Below, piece by piece: positions 34,753 to 43,270 of a stretch of 63,015 bases of DNA (positions within the stretch are counted from its first letter, which is position 1; each line of letters begins with the position of its first letter). Source of the stretch: CAZOWM01 sp964583615. Its GTDB lineage: Bacteria; Spirochaetota; B62-G9; DRHN01. The notes under the pieces are model-generated. The model saw only the letters and a list, made by a program, of their open reading frames with translations. It did no database searches and was not told where the DNA came from. Both the position numbers and the translations under genes were made by a program. Where the stretch lies: contig CAZOWM010000020.1 in assembly GCA_964583615.1 (NCBI GenBank), positions 1 to 63,015 of the forward strand, given 5' to 3'.

Positions 34753-36163
34753 ATCCAGAATCGCAGAGAAGCAGGGCATTCTGCTCGGGTGTGATGAAGG
34801 CATCGAGAAGCACTTCTTTGTCTATACGGTGTAAAACGCGTCCGGAAAGCACCCTCTCGTACACCCCGAGCAGAGTTTCACCGTTTTTTTTGGCCGAGTA
34901 CTCCGTACGCACGATATCTCTGTTGTGCTCAATGAGCTCTTCCGAACCGTAAAAAAATGTATTATTGACGAGAAATGAATTCAAGTCAAGAATTTTTCTC
35001 CTGTTTTTTTCTTTTTGGAGGACCGCGAGGATTACCTCCTTCTGCAGATCCTCGCTGAGGATACCGAAATCAACGGTCCCTTCTGATGCGAGAGGTTCAA
35101 GGGCACGCGCAGCATCGGCTTCCGAGATCGCCCTCCCGTAGTACGACAGTTTTTCCCTGTAGCACCGGACCCATTTCTTCTCAAACCGTTTTCTGTCGAA
35201 AAACGTGACCGGGATACTGAGCCGCTCGTAAAGGTGATCGAGTTTCAGCCCCTTTTGGAAAAAATCATCGCAGATATCTCGTAATATCCTTCCCCAGAGC
35301 ATCCTGTGTGCGGTCCATGGCTCCAGGTATGCAAGCCCGAACCCCTCCTTTACGCTCGTGGTGATGACACAGCAGGCCCGCGCGAGCACTGCTGCATACT
35401 CACCGTCGATTCCGAGCCTGAACGCCACCCTGAGGTTATTCTCGCGCACAAAGCTCATCCAGCCGTTGTAGCTTCGCACGTCGAGCGCTCCCGTCGGCTC
35501 GAGGGTGATTCCCACACGTTTTCCGCGGGGAATGAAAAGAGAAAGAAGTACCGCCTCTCCAATGTTCTTCCTCCTGATTGCACGCACTGGATACAGAACC
35601 GTGTCCCTCTGCAGTACGGCGTGCTCCCCCGTATCCAGGGGCCTGATCGCATTGGGCAGGTAATGCAGTCCCTGTTTTTTCAGACCGGAGCGTATCAGAA
35701 TGCCGTAGTCGCGCGTGTTGATGACCGCGTAGTGGCAGTCGGCCGGATAGTGCTCTCTGCTGTAAGTACCCGGTCGCCCGTCCTCTGCGAAATCGTGAAC
35801 CTGCAGGAGAAGCGGGGTGCCCATAGATATCAGAATCTTGATTGTACGGATGATGGCTGTGTTTTTTCCAAGCAGAGGGTTGTGAAAGTGGATGAGGTCG
35901 GCACCTCCGGGCCAGCACGAACGTATCGCCCCGAGGATTCGGTGCGCAAGGACCTTCGGTTGGGCGGTGTCCTTTCTGTCTCTGTCGTAGGCGATTTCCG
36001 GAACCGTCACCGTGGTCACCGGGAGAGCCCGGACAGGCGGTTCACCGGTAACCAGAAGAACCCGGGCCCCCTCCCTCAGGTTCAAGGCCTGTTCCGTAAT
36101 GACCCGAGTGACTCCTCCGGGACGGAGGTGGTGGTGGACGAGCGCAACTTTCAACTTTTTCAT
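34745..36163 (-). CDS. GT4-like glycosyltransferase with long C-terminal extension
   Basis: This 472-residue protein begins ALVHHHLRPGGVTRVITEQA, a GT-B acceptor-side start. It contains ADLIHFHNPLLGKNTAI, HYLPNAIRPL, YPVRAIRRKNIGEAVLL and the donor-site CVITTSVKEGFGLAYLEPW. The segment VKEGFGLAYLEPW is the diagnostic GT4 E-x7-E region. Residues after 330 do not match a family I recognise. Donor and acceptor are unknown. Its stop overlaps the HAD gene start, which ties it to the solute module. Confidence 0.75.
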   Translation of the reverse strand: MKKLKVALVHHHLRPGGVTRVITEQALNLREGARVLLVTGEPPVRALPVTTVTVPEIAYDRDRKDTAQPKVLAHRILGAIRSCWPGGADLIHFHNPLLGKNTAIIRTIKILISMGTPLLLQVHDFAEDGRPGTYSREHYPADCHYAVINTRDYGILIRSGLKKQGLHYLPNAIRPLDTGEHAVLQRDTVLYPVRAIRRKNIGEAVLLSLFIPRGKRVGITLEPTGALDVRSYNGWMSFVRENNLRVAFRLGIDGEYAAVLARACCVITTSVKEGFGLAYLEPWTAHRMLWGRILRDICDDFFQKGLKLDHLYERLSIPVTFFDRKRFEKKWVRCYREKLSYYGRAISEADAARALEPLASEGTVDFGILSEDLQKEVILAVLQKEKNRRKILDLNSFLVNNTFFYGSEELIEHNRDIVRTEYSAKKNGETLLGVYERVLSGRVLHRIDKEVLLDAFITPEQNALLLCDSGYE

Positions 36164-36245
36164 GGCACGCCGTGTCTTTTCAGAAAATACTCCACATAGG
36201 TCTTATCGAGCATGCAGTAAGAATATCCGGCATCTTTTTCTTTTT

Positions 36246-36953
36246 TCATGTAAGGAAGTGTTTCGGATCTTCGAGCTTTTGTTTCAGGTCGGTGAGAAAC
36301 ACCGCACACATCGTACCGTCAAGAGCACGGTGGTCGCATGAGAGATTCATCTTCATACGCTTCCCCACGGTGATCTTTCCTTTGTCCACCACAGGAACGT
36401 CCCTGATCGCACCGACCGCGAGGATCATGGGCTGAGGGGGGTTCAGAATCGCGATGAAGTCCTCGATCGCAAACATACCGAGGTTTGAGAGCGTAAACGA
36501 ACCGCCCATCCCCTCCCGCGGTCTGAGCCGCTTGTTTCTCGCCTTCTCTACGAGCTCCTGGACCGCAGTGTTTATCTCGAACACGCTCTTTTTGTCACAG
36601 TCCACCACCTTCGGAGTGAGAAGCCCCCCTTCGACCGAAACCGCGAGGCAAACGTCAACGTTGTTGTACCGCCGTATCATCTCATCGACATAGGATACGT
36701 TGCATTCCGGATGTTCGACCAGTGTAAGCCCGATCGCCTTCAGCATCATGTCGTTGTAGCTGATCTTGGCCGTCCCGTCGGCATTGAACTCTTTTCGCAA
36801 TTCAATGAGATTGTGTGCATCCACGTCAATGGAAAGATAAAAATGCGGAATCGTGGTCTTGCTCTCGAGCATCCTTTTCGCAATGACCTTTCGCAATAAC
36901 GGAGCTTTTTCATCGGTAAAATTGTGGTCTTCATATGGATTGATCTCACTCAT
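36246..36953 (-). CDS. Stand-alone 2-oxoacid dehydrogenase E2-type acyltransferase domain
   Basis: This 235-residue protein is the catalytic (chloramphenicol-acetyltransferase-fold) domain of an E2 enzyme: LRKVIAKRMLESKTTIPHFYLSIDVDA, SYNDMMLKAIGLTLVEHP, and the active-site DHRALDG near the C-terminus. It lacks the lipoyl and subunit-binding domains, and no E1 or E3 gene is nearby. It may therefore transfer acyl groups from CoA to a small acceptor rather than act in a dehydrogenase complex. The ribosome site GGGAGGAG strongly supports ATG 36953. It is upstream of and co-oriented with the glycosyltransferase genes, 82 bases away. Confidence 0.85.
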   Translation of the reverse strand: MSEINPYEDHNFTDEKAPLLRKVIAKRMLESKTTIPHFYLSIDVDAHNLIELRKEFNADGTAKISYNDMMLKAIGLTLVEHPECNVSYVDEMIRRYNNVDVCLAVSVEGGLLTPKVVDCDKKSVFEINTAVQELVEKARNKRLRPREGMGGSFTLSNLGMFAIEDFIAILNPPQPMILAVGAIRDVPVVDKGKITVGKRMKMNLSCDHRALDGTMCAVFLTDLKQKLEDPKHFLT

Positions 36954-37108
36954 AGATAACTCCTCCCGTGCATAATTCCTATCCCGAATAATATACACAT
37001 CAACCTCTCCTGAAAAGAACCATTTTTCAGCCGGAAAACCACGAAAAAAAAGTTGCAATATTATATGAAACATGCGAGGATAATAAAAAATCGGTCGGTT
37101 TTCTGCGT

Positions 37109-37136
37109 TTGTTTTTTCACTGATCTATGATATATT
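37109..37136 (+). promoter_or_regulatory. Promoter upstream of the coiled-coil protein
   Basis: TTGTTT, a 16-base spacer and TATATT (37131-37136) lie 22 bases before the start codon. Confidence 0.45.
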
Positions 37137-37158
37137 ATTAATAAGGATGCGGCAGTGA

Positions 37159-37950
37159 ATGACAGGAAGTGAGTTTCAGAAAAAAGTTATCGAGCTCTTA
37201 CACAGGTATCGTCTGAGCGAGGATATCAGGGAAAAGATTTTCCCTTTGTTTTCCATAGTGGATAATCTCAGCCAGGATGAGATTATCAATGTATACAGCG
37301 TGCTCGAGGAGGCGATCACAACACAGAAGGAAACGGAGCGGCTCACAAAGAGGCTCAGGGAGATCTGCTCTGATTTCAACAGTTCGATCAGGTCTGTTTC
37401 TCACAAACTCACGGACCTGAAGAAAAAACTCGAAAATCTGAAGGAACAGGAAAAAAACTTAGGAGAAAAGAAAGAACTTCGAAAAGAAGTTCAGAAAGAC
37501 AAAAGCACAATGCAGTACAACAAACAATCTTTTCCAAGTGAAAAGCCGAATTTCGGCCTCAAGCTCAACAAACTATTCTCATCGTTCATCACCGAGTACG
37601 GCCCCGAACACATCACAATGGTGATCAGCGATTCAATTCTCTATGCGAACAGCCTCATACTTCGTATCTCATTGAAAACCCACGATGTTCTCATCGGGTC
37701 GAGCAAATCGCTCAAACTCTACGAGACGAAAAACAGGCAGAGCTTTCTCGTTACAGACAAACCCGAGGTCATCCCCTACGGGAACAAGATGGGGTTTCAC
37801 TTCAAATACATTACCTACGAAGATATTCTCAATCTCACAAACGGTGACTTCTTCAAGGTATTCACCAGGGAGGTCATCAACAACTACAAATCCCATGAAA
37901 TCGGGCTTCCCGATGAGCTCAAGGGCGTCGGGTATTACAATTTCGAGTGA
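37159..37950 (+). CDS. Coiled-coil protein of unknown function
   Basis: I do not recognise this 263-residue protein. Residues 1-50 are helical, and 55-112 form a charged coiled coil rich in Lys, Glu and Leu. Residues 130-263 form a separate, probably globular domain with alternating hydrophobic strands (ITMVISDSILYANSLILRIS, GFHFKYITYEDILNL). There is no signal peptide or transmembrane segment. It is a single gene with its own promoter and overlaps the convergent flavin reductase gene by 16 bases. The layout resembles a regulatory or scaffold protein, but that is a guess. Confidence 0.6.
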   Translation: MTGSEFQKKVIELLHRYRLSEDIREKIFPLFSIVDNLSQDEIINVYSVLEEAITTQKETERLTKRLREICSDFNSSIRSVSHKLTDLKKKLENLKEQEKNLGEKKELRKEVQKDKSTMQYNKQSFPSEKPNFGLKLNKLFSSFITEYGPEHITMVISDSILYANSLILRISLKTHDVLIGSSKSLKLYETKNRQSFLVTDKPEVIPYGNKMGFHFKYITYEDILNLTNGDFFKVFTREVINNYKSHEIGLPDELKGVGYYNFE

Positions 37951-38519
37951 ATAAACTCGTAGCCTGCCTTTTGTGCTTCTTCTTTCGCATTCTCTCGTTT
38001 CTTCATATCTCCATAATGATCGATACCGCTGTAAAAAAGCTCTCCAGCATAACTGAATCCGCAGCTCGTGTACACTGCCTTGATGATTGTGCGATTACAG
38101 AGAAATAAATGCTCGCTCCCCTTAAACCCGCACACAGAGAGGAGAAACCCCTTTTTTTGCATGCCCTCCGGCACAGGGTTTATCCCGAGGATGTATTTTC
38201 GGTTCCACAGAGCCTGAGCTCTGTCGAGAAACGCCTTTGTAATCGCAGGAGGCCCGAGAAAAAACACAGGACACGATATCACGATTCGTTCATAATTCAG
38301 CAGCTTGTCGTAAAGGGGCTCCATGTCGTCTTTGATCACACAGACTCCCGTCTTTTCACAGCTGCCGCATTCCGTGCAGTATGAGAAATGAAGATCCCTC
38401 AGATGCACTCTCTCGATTTCGCAAGAGGAATCCTTTGCACCTTCGAGGAAATAATCGAGAAGAACCGAAGAGTTTCCACCTTTTCTCGGGCTTCCGTAGA
38501 CCGCAAGCAAACGAGCCAC
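37935..38519 (-). CDS. Flavodoxin-fold NAD(P)H-dependent FMN reductase
   Basis: This 194-residue protein has the FMN-phosphate loop GSPRKGGNSS at residues 10-19 and the CxxCxxC-like segment SYCTECGSCEKTGVCVIKDDM, found in the iron-sulfur-flavoprotein/NADPH-dependent reductase group. It also has ISCPVFFLGPPAITKAFLDR. The electron acceptor is not identifiable. Ten bases separate it from the upstream DUF6951-like gene on the same strand, so they may form an operon. Confidence 0.85.
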   Translation of the reverse strand: MARLLAVYGSPRKGGNSSVLLDYFLEGAKDSSCEIERVHLRDLHFSYCTECGSCEKTGVCVIKDDMEPLYDKLLNYERIVISCPVFFLGPPAITKAFLDRAQALWNRKYILGINPVPEGMQKKGFLLSVCGFKGSEHLFLCNRTIIKAVYTSCGFSYAGELFYSGIDHYGDMKKRENAKEEAQKAGYEFIHSKL

Positions 38520-38528
38520 AGCACCTCC

Positions 38529-38858
38529 TTATATTTTGTCTTTGGTGAGTGCGATGCGTATTTCCTTCGGCAAAGAAAGCCCTGCGGCAATCCTCACCAC
38601 CTGAAATATTCCCGTCACCACAGGACAAGGACAGTGCATCGCAGGAACCGCAGCAGACAGCTCTCGAAAAATTTCAGACTCGCATCCTCCCTGAACCATA
38701 TCGATGATTTCGACATCGAAGCTTTTTCCGAGACGCGACAGATGCGGGCAGTCCGTATCCAGCGTCAATGCGGCTGTGCCCAGCGGGTCCTGGGCTTCAG
38801 CGCTTACAACAGCACTATACCCGCAAATTCCTGCTTCCACATGCGCTTCAGCTCTCAT
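38529..38858 (-). CDS. DUF6951-like small protein with conserved cysteines
   Basis: This 109-residue protein starts with a histidine-rich opening and ICGYSA, and has DTDCPHLSRLGKSF near residue 37, GGCESEIFREL and HCPCPVVTGIFQVV. The four cysteine-containing segments suggest a metal or redox site. It resembles the DUF6951 group, whose role is unknown. It lies five bases after the FGGY kinase stop and just before the flavin reductase gene. Confidence 0.55.
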   Translation of the reverse strand: MRAEAHVEAGICGYSAVVSAEAQDPLGTAALTLDTDCPHLSRLGKSFDVEIIDMVQGGCESEIFRELSAAVPAMHCPCPVVTGIFQVVRIAAGLSLPKEIRIALTKDKI

Positions 38859-38863
38859 TTTTT

Positions 38864-40300
38864 CTATCCTCCTTGTAATTCGCGGTAGCGAACGATTTCT
38901 GCTGCGTCTGCAAATGAACGGTACACTCCTGCTGCGACTGCACCGTTGAGCGCGGCTCCCACTGCGGCTTCTTCCTCGTGCAGAGGTATGCGTATGTCTT
39001 TTTTAAACATGCGCGAAGCCGCCTTTCTGAGCGCGGGATTTTTCCGGAAACCGTTCCCGCTTCCCACAACTGTCTCGATTCGTGCGAGAACAACCGGATC
39101 GACCATGTCCCTGAGGATACGAACCACTCCCTCGAGTGTACCGTAGATGAGGTTTGAAGGAACGAAGTTGTTCATGCTGATCCCCTCGATGCGTCCGCGT
39201 GCCTCCGGGTCGCTTCTTTTTCCTGAAAAAAACGGAACCACGGTAAGCCGCTCCCCGTTATCCGCATTCAGCGCGAGCGCATTCATCCGTTCCCAGAGGT
39301 CTTCGGGCGGATCGACTCCAAAAAGGTTTTCCCCTGCCTCGGCAAAAAAATCTCTTAATGCTCTGTAGGAGGCCCCTCCCGAGAGTGAACTTCCTGCGAC
39401 GATCGCGCCCCCCTCCACAAAGGGCCTGAGCGTGACGTCATACCCGTCTATGTGTGAAAAAAAGCCACCGCGCTGCACAGCCGTGCATGCGTATGTTACT
39501 TGCGAAGCGGTTCCCACATTCACAACGAGAGTGCGGTAATAATCCCTCACTGATCCGAGATAGCTTGCCTGATTGTCTCCGATAGAGAGGGCCACGGGAG
39601 TGTTTTCACCGCAGGGGATGTCGAAAGGATTTCCATTTTTCACCCTTCCCAGAACAGTGGTGGGAGGAAAAACCCGCGGAAAAAGTTCCATGGGAACGCC
39701 GAGGGCGGATATATAGTCCGTATCCCAGCGGCATGAGAAGATATCGAAACATCCGAGGCTATCGGCCATCGAATAATCGATCGCCGGCCTCGTCCTGCCT
39801 GTCAAGCGCATCCCGAAATAATCGGGGATGGTGACGATCCGTGAAAACCGCAGGGCTGTTTTTCCCCTGAGCCACCAGTACAGCGTCACGATTCCGTACC
39901 CGGACGCGATGGGCCGCACCCCTGCCCTCTGATTCATCTCCTCGAGAAGCGAATGCCTTTCCCCGTCCCTGTGAAGCCCTCTCCCATCCTGCCAGGTGAC
40001 ACAGTTGGTCTGTGCGCACCCCTCGTCATCGAGGCCGATAATCCCGTGCATCTGCCCGGTGACACCCACAGATGATACTTCGCAGGGCACCCCCTCGGTA
40101 GCTTCGTGTATACAGCGTTTCAAAGTGCGTTCGATCTTTTCGACGCTTTGTTCCTTCAGAGAGGGGTCTTCACGTGCAACGGCGGCGCACGTGTCCTGTG
40201 AGATAGTCTTGAGGATTTTGCGTTTCCGGGGATCGATGAGAACGACTGCAACCTTCGTCGTTCCGATGTCGATTCCCATTATCGATCCGTTTGAAGCCAC
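38864..40300 (-). CDS. FGGY-family sugar kinase, sedoheptulokinase-like
   Basis: This 478-residue kinase has the ASKHA phosphate loop GIDIGTTKVAVVLID, then VTGQMHGIIGLDDEG, VTWQDGRG near residue 104, IPDYFGMRLTGR and the C-terminal EEAAVGAALNGAVAAG. The WQDGRG segment is typical of sedoheptulokinase rather than xylulokinase, though the substrate needs testing. It would link to the split transketolase elsewhere in the window, which uses the same sugar-phosphate pool. The start is GTG 40300 with GAGAGGG upstream. Confidence 0.8.
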   Translation of the reverse strand: MASNGSIMGIDIGTTKVAVVLIDPRKRKILKTISQDTCAAVAREDPSLKEQSVEKIERTLKRCIHEATEGVPCEVSSVGVTGQMHGIIGLDDEGCAQTNCVTWQDGRGLHRDGERHSLLEEMNQRAGVRPIASGYGIVTLYWWLRGKTALRFSRIVTIPDYFGMRLTGRTRPAIDYSMADSLGCFDIFSCRWDTDYISALGVPMELFPRVFPPTTVLGRVKNGNPFDIPCGENTPVALSIGDNQASYLGSVRDYYRTLVVNVGTASQVTYACTAVQRGGFFSHIDGYDVTLRPFVEGGAIVAGSSLSGGASYRALRDFFAEAGENLFGVDPPEDLWERMNALALNADNGERLTVVPFFSGKRSDPEARGRIEGISMNNFVPSNLIYGTLEGVVRILRDMVDPVVLARIETVVGSGNGFRKNPALRKAASRMFKKDIRIPLHEEEAAVGAALNGAVAAGVYRSFADAAEIVRYRELQGG

Positions 40301-40367
40301 TCCACACCCTCTCGGATTGTTTTCTCCGTCCCGTACGCCGGCCCACGTGAATGCAGTGCGCGCTGAC

Positions 40368-40964
40368 CTAAATTGGTCTTCTGCCGGAAATGGCCCTGGA
40401 AAGTGTTACGGAATCCGCATATTCGAGATCCCCTCCAGCCGGCAAACCGCTCGCAATCCTCGTGACAGAGATCCCGAGAGGCTTTACAAGCCGAGAGATA
40501 TAAATGGCAGTCGCGTCCCCCTCCACATCGGGATCCGTGGCGATGATGAGCTCTTCAATTCCTTCGGTTTTCACCCTCTCCAGCAGCTCGCGGATCCTGA
40601 GCTGATCCGGACCGATGCCGTCAAGGGGAGAAAGCGCGCCCATCAGCACATGATACTGCCCGTTGTAGGTGCCGCTTTTTTCGATTGCCCATATGTCCTT
40701 CGGCTCTTCCACGACACAGATGGTTTTTGTATTTCGGCGGGGATTTTTGCAGATTTCACAGAGCTCGCCCTCGGTGATATTGCCGCACCGGGAACAGAAG
40801 CGCATATTTTTCTTTACTTCGAGAAGTGTGTTGGCGAGACGTTCGACCGACTGTATGTCATCCTTGAGAACGTAAAACGCCAGCCTCTCCGCGGTTTTTC
40901 TCCCGATCCCTGGAAATCGCGTGAATTCGTCTATCAGCCGCGACAGTGAACTCTTCCCACTCAC
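40368..40964 (-). CDS. recR: Recombination mediator protein RecR
   Basis: This 198-residue protein has the helix-hairpin-helix start LIDEFTRFPGIGRKTAERLAFYVL, the four-cysteine zinc finger CSRCGNITEGELCEIC near residue 56, the TOPRIM segment ICVVEEPKDIWAIEKSGTYNG, and ATDPDVEGDATAIYI. It loads RecA at gaps with RecO/RecF. The start is GTG 40964, directly after the ybaB stop, with GAGG upstream. It closes the dnaX-ybaB-recR cluster. Confidence 0.95.
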   Translation of the reverse strand: MSGKSSLSRLIDEFTRFPGIGRKTAERLAFYVLKDDIQSVERLANTLLEVKKNMRFCSRCGNITEGELCEICKNPRRNTKTICVVEEPKDIWAIEKSGTYNGQYHVLMGALSPLDGIGPDQLRIRELLERVKTEGIEELIIATDPDVEGDATAIYISRLVKPLGISVTRIASGLPAGGDLEYADSVTLSRAISGRRPI

Positions 40965-41285
40965 TTAAAAAGGCACCTCGAGCCCCGGTATGTTCAGACC
41001 TCCGGTGATTTTTGCCATTTCCATCTTGATGACCTCATCCATCTTGTGCATCGCGTCATTGACCGCGGCAACGACGAGATCCTCGAGCATTTCCACATCG
41101 TCCGGACTCACCACTTCCTTCGACACTTTTATTTCGATCACTTCATGTTTTCCATTCACCGTTGCCCGCACCATATCTCCGCCGGAGCTTCCCTCAGCCT
41201 GTTTTCCTGCAAGCTCCTCCTGCATCTTCTTGATCTTTTCCTGGAGCTCCTGGGCCTGTTTCAAAAAGTTCATGTTCAACCCCAT
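40965..41285 (-). CDS. ybaB: YbaB/EbfC-family nucleoid-associated protein
   Basis: This 106-residue protein has the YbaB pattern: MNFLKQAQELQEKIKKMQEEL, then VRATVNGKHEVIEIKVSKEVV and the ending ITGGLNIPGLEVPF. It binds DNA as a tweezer-like dimer. The gene overlaps dnaX by 10 bases; GGAGG in the dnaX tail is at ideal distance from ATG 41285. It is conserved between dnaX and recR in many bacteria. Confidence 0.95.
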   Translation of the reverse strand: MGLNMNFLKQAQELQEKIKKMQEELAGKQAEGSSGGDMVRATVNGKHEVIEIKVSKEVVSPDDVEMLEDLVVAAVNDAMHKMDEVIKMEMAKITGGLNIPGLEVPF

Positions 41286-42862
41286 TCCTCTCCTCCATTC
41301 TTTTTGTTTGTGACGATCTCACCCTTGAATATTTCAATAACCTTTGATACCCCCGGTGAGGTGAGGACATCATCTTCTGCGTCCTCCTGCATTTTTTCCA
41401 TGCGAAAGGCCATCCTGATGTCGTTTGTCAGCAATTTCGTGACCTCCTGCTCAATGTACCGCCGCACAGACTCCTCGCTCACGTGCTCGTAGCACAGCTT
41501 TTCGTCCTGCCCGTAGTACACAGTCAGTATGTTGTCCGCGAAGGTGATACGCTTCGCCCTGCTCAGAAACTCGGCGATCGCCCTTCGATTCTTTGAGAAG
41601 TGGGAAATGATCATCTCCATCATTTCCTTGCTGTTGTGCGGAATACGGATTTCTCCCTCGATGTCCGTGTCTTCACTGCTGGCCGCGGGTTTTTTTTTTG
41701 CAGGGTGTCCGCTTTCGTCGATCCGGTACCTGAGGTCTTCCATCTTCCTGAGCAGAAGGGACGGCTGGATAATCTCCTTGTAGTGCACGAGCTTCATGAG
41801 TGTGATCTCGAAAAGCTGTTTGGCGATTCCGCTCGACTTTACATCGGTGAAGAGCTTTGCCAGCAGGATGAGAATGTTGGTAATGTCCGAAGACGTGTAT
41901 GAAGCGAGCATCTCCTTCATTGTTTTTACGTCGTCCGCAGGAAGATCGATCAGCACCTCGGTTTCCGTATCGACCGAGAGCACGTAGAGGTTTCGGAAGT
42001 ACTCTATCAGGCCCGATATGAGCACAGGCACCTCGAGCCCGTCGTCAACGATTTTCTCCAGATGAGCCAGACACTCGGTGAAGTTGTTGTCTGCAATGAA
42101 CCGCGCAAAGGTGTGATAGATGTCGTAGGAGGGCATTCCGAGCACATAGAACACACCCTCCTCCTTGATGGTGCCTTCCGAATAGGAAATCATCTGGTCC
42201 AAAACCGACTCCGCGTCGCGCATCGACCCGGACGCGCTCTTCGCGATCCAGAATAGTGCCCGCTCCTCGGCCTCCACGGAAACGTCCTCCAGAATCCTCT
42301 TGAGAACGCCGATGATGTCTGGAATCGAGATGCGCTTGAAGATGAACTGCTGGCACCTCGAGCGAATCGTCTGAGGGACTTTTGTCACTTCGGTGGTCGC
42401 GAATATGAAGATCACGTGCTCCGGCGGCTCCTCGAGGGTCTTCAGGAGCGCGTTGAACGCCTCGGTCGTGAGCATGTGCACTTCATCGATGATGTAGATC
42501 TTGTAGCGCGCCGAGGATGGGACAAACCGAACATTCTCACGGAGCTGCCTGATCTCGTCGACCCGCCTGTTTGATGCGCCGTCGATCTCGACGAGATCGA
42601 GAGATCGTCCCTCCGTGATTTCTCTGCAAAACGTACAGCTGTTGCACGGAGACGGGGTGGGTCCGTGCTCGCAGTTCAGCGCCTTGGCGAAGATACGTGC
42701 CGCCGAGGTTTTCCCGATCCCGCGAGGTCCGGAAAAAAGGTAGGCGTGCCCCACCCTGTGTTTGACAATTGCGTTCTTTATGGTGTTGGCAATGTGCTCC
42801 TGGCCGATCAGCTCTTCGAAACGCTGCGGCCGGTACTTTCTTGCAGAAACAATGTATGGCAT
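41276..42862 (-). CDS. dnaX: DNA polymerase III subunits gamma/tau
   Basis: This 528-residue clamp-loader ATPase has P-loop GPRGIGKTS (Lys51), a zinc-binding CEHGPTPSPCNSCTFC, IIDEVHMLTTEAFNALLKTLEEPPE-type Walker B/sensor region and SRCQQFIFKRI. Domains I-III end near residue 375; the rest is the tau-specific tail that would bind the helicase and polymerase. An A10 run at codons 388-391 could yield a shorter gamma form (see the separate entry). SRP RNA and tRNA-Ser lie upstream on the same strand. Confidence 0.96.
   Translation of the reverse strand: MPYIVSARKYRPQRFEELIGQEHIANTIKNAIVKHRVGHAYLFSGPRGIGKTSAARIFAKALNCEHGPTPSPCNSCTFCREITEGRSLDLVEIDGASNRRVDEIRQLRENVRFVPSSARYKIYIIDEVHMLTTEAFNALLKTLEEPPEHVIFIFATTEVTKVPQTIRSRCQQFIFKRISIPDIIGVLKRILEDVSVEAEERALFWIAKSASGSMRDAESVLDQMISYSEGTIKEEGVFYVLGMPSYDIYHTFARFIADNNFTECLAHLEKIVDDGLEVPVLISGLIEYFRNLYVLSVDTETEVLIDLPADDVKTMKEMLASYTSSDITNILILLAKLFTDVKSSGIAKQLFEITLMKLVHYKEIIQPSLLLRKMEDLRYRIDESGHPAKKKPAASSEDTDIEGEIRIPHNSKEMMEMIISHFSKNRRAIAEFLSRAKRITFADNILTVYYGQDEKLCYEHVSEESVRRYIEQEVTKLLTNDIRMAFRMEKMQEDAEDDVLTSPGVSKVIEIFKGEIVTNKKNGGEEWG
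41690..41699 (-). promoter_or_regulatory. A10 slippery run in dnaX
   Basis: On the coding (minus) strand GCA AAA AAA AAA CCC forms ten A in a row at codons 388-391. If the polymerase or ribosome slips by one base, the reading becomes KKKTRGQQ followed by TGA, giving a 396-residue product that stops just after domain III. This mirrors the known Thermus dnaX A9 slippage and the E. coli frameshift, which both make gamma. Confidence 0.6.
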
Positions 42863-42947
42863 ATCCCCATATCCTGAGAGCGTTATGACAGAACACTATC
42901 CTTTCGAGCTCGATAGAGCAAAACGCGGGAGAGGAGCCGTATTATTG

Positions 42948-43072
42948 AAGTGCCTGCTCCAACCGAGTAGTCGGAATCACAGAAACAGAACGCTTACCGT
43001 TGCTTCCTTCCGGACCTAGCGGGGTTGGGCGTCTGCACCTTGAGCCGCACCCGGTTATCATCACAGGCACTT
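42948..43072 (-). ncRNA. ffs: Signal recognition particle RNA (4.5S/scRNA)
   Basis: The minus strand has the universal SRP RNA core GGTCCGGAAGGAAGCAACGG, and the flanks can form the long helix: AAGTGCC at 43072-43066 pairs with GGCACTT at 42954-42948. The RNA joins Ffh to make the SRP that targets proteins to the membrane. It sits between tRNA-Ser and dnaX on the same strand, a layout also found in Bacillus. Exact ends are estimated from the pairing. Confidence 0.9.
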
Positions 43073-43087
43073 AGTGTACGCGATTTC

Positions 43088-43175
43088 CGGAGAGAGTGGG
43101 ATTCGAACCCACGGTACCCGGTTAAGGTACACACGCTTTCCAAGCGTGCTCCTTCGGCCTCTCGGACATCTCTCC
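43088..43175 (-). tRNA. tRNA-Ser (anticodon GGA)
   Basis: An 88-base cloverleaf is read on the minus strand: acceptor stem GGAGAGA paired with TCTCTCC, anticodon stem-loop CACGC-TTGGAAA-GCGTG with GGA, a long variable arm (GTACCTTAACCGGGTAC), and T-loop GGTTCGAATCC. The 3' CCA is not encoded. The long variable arm and discriminator G fit serine. Confidence 0.96.
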
Positions 43176-43270
43176 AAAGAGTGTGTTCAGACAGAAAAAA
43201 ATATACCGAACCTGCAAAGAAAAAGCAAACGCAAATTCTCAGGGCGGAAACCGGCCGGGTAAATGGTTTT

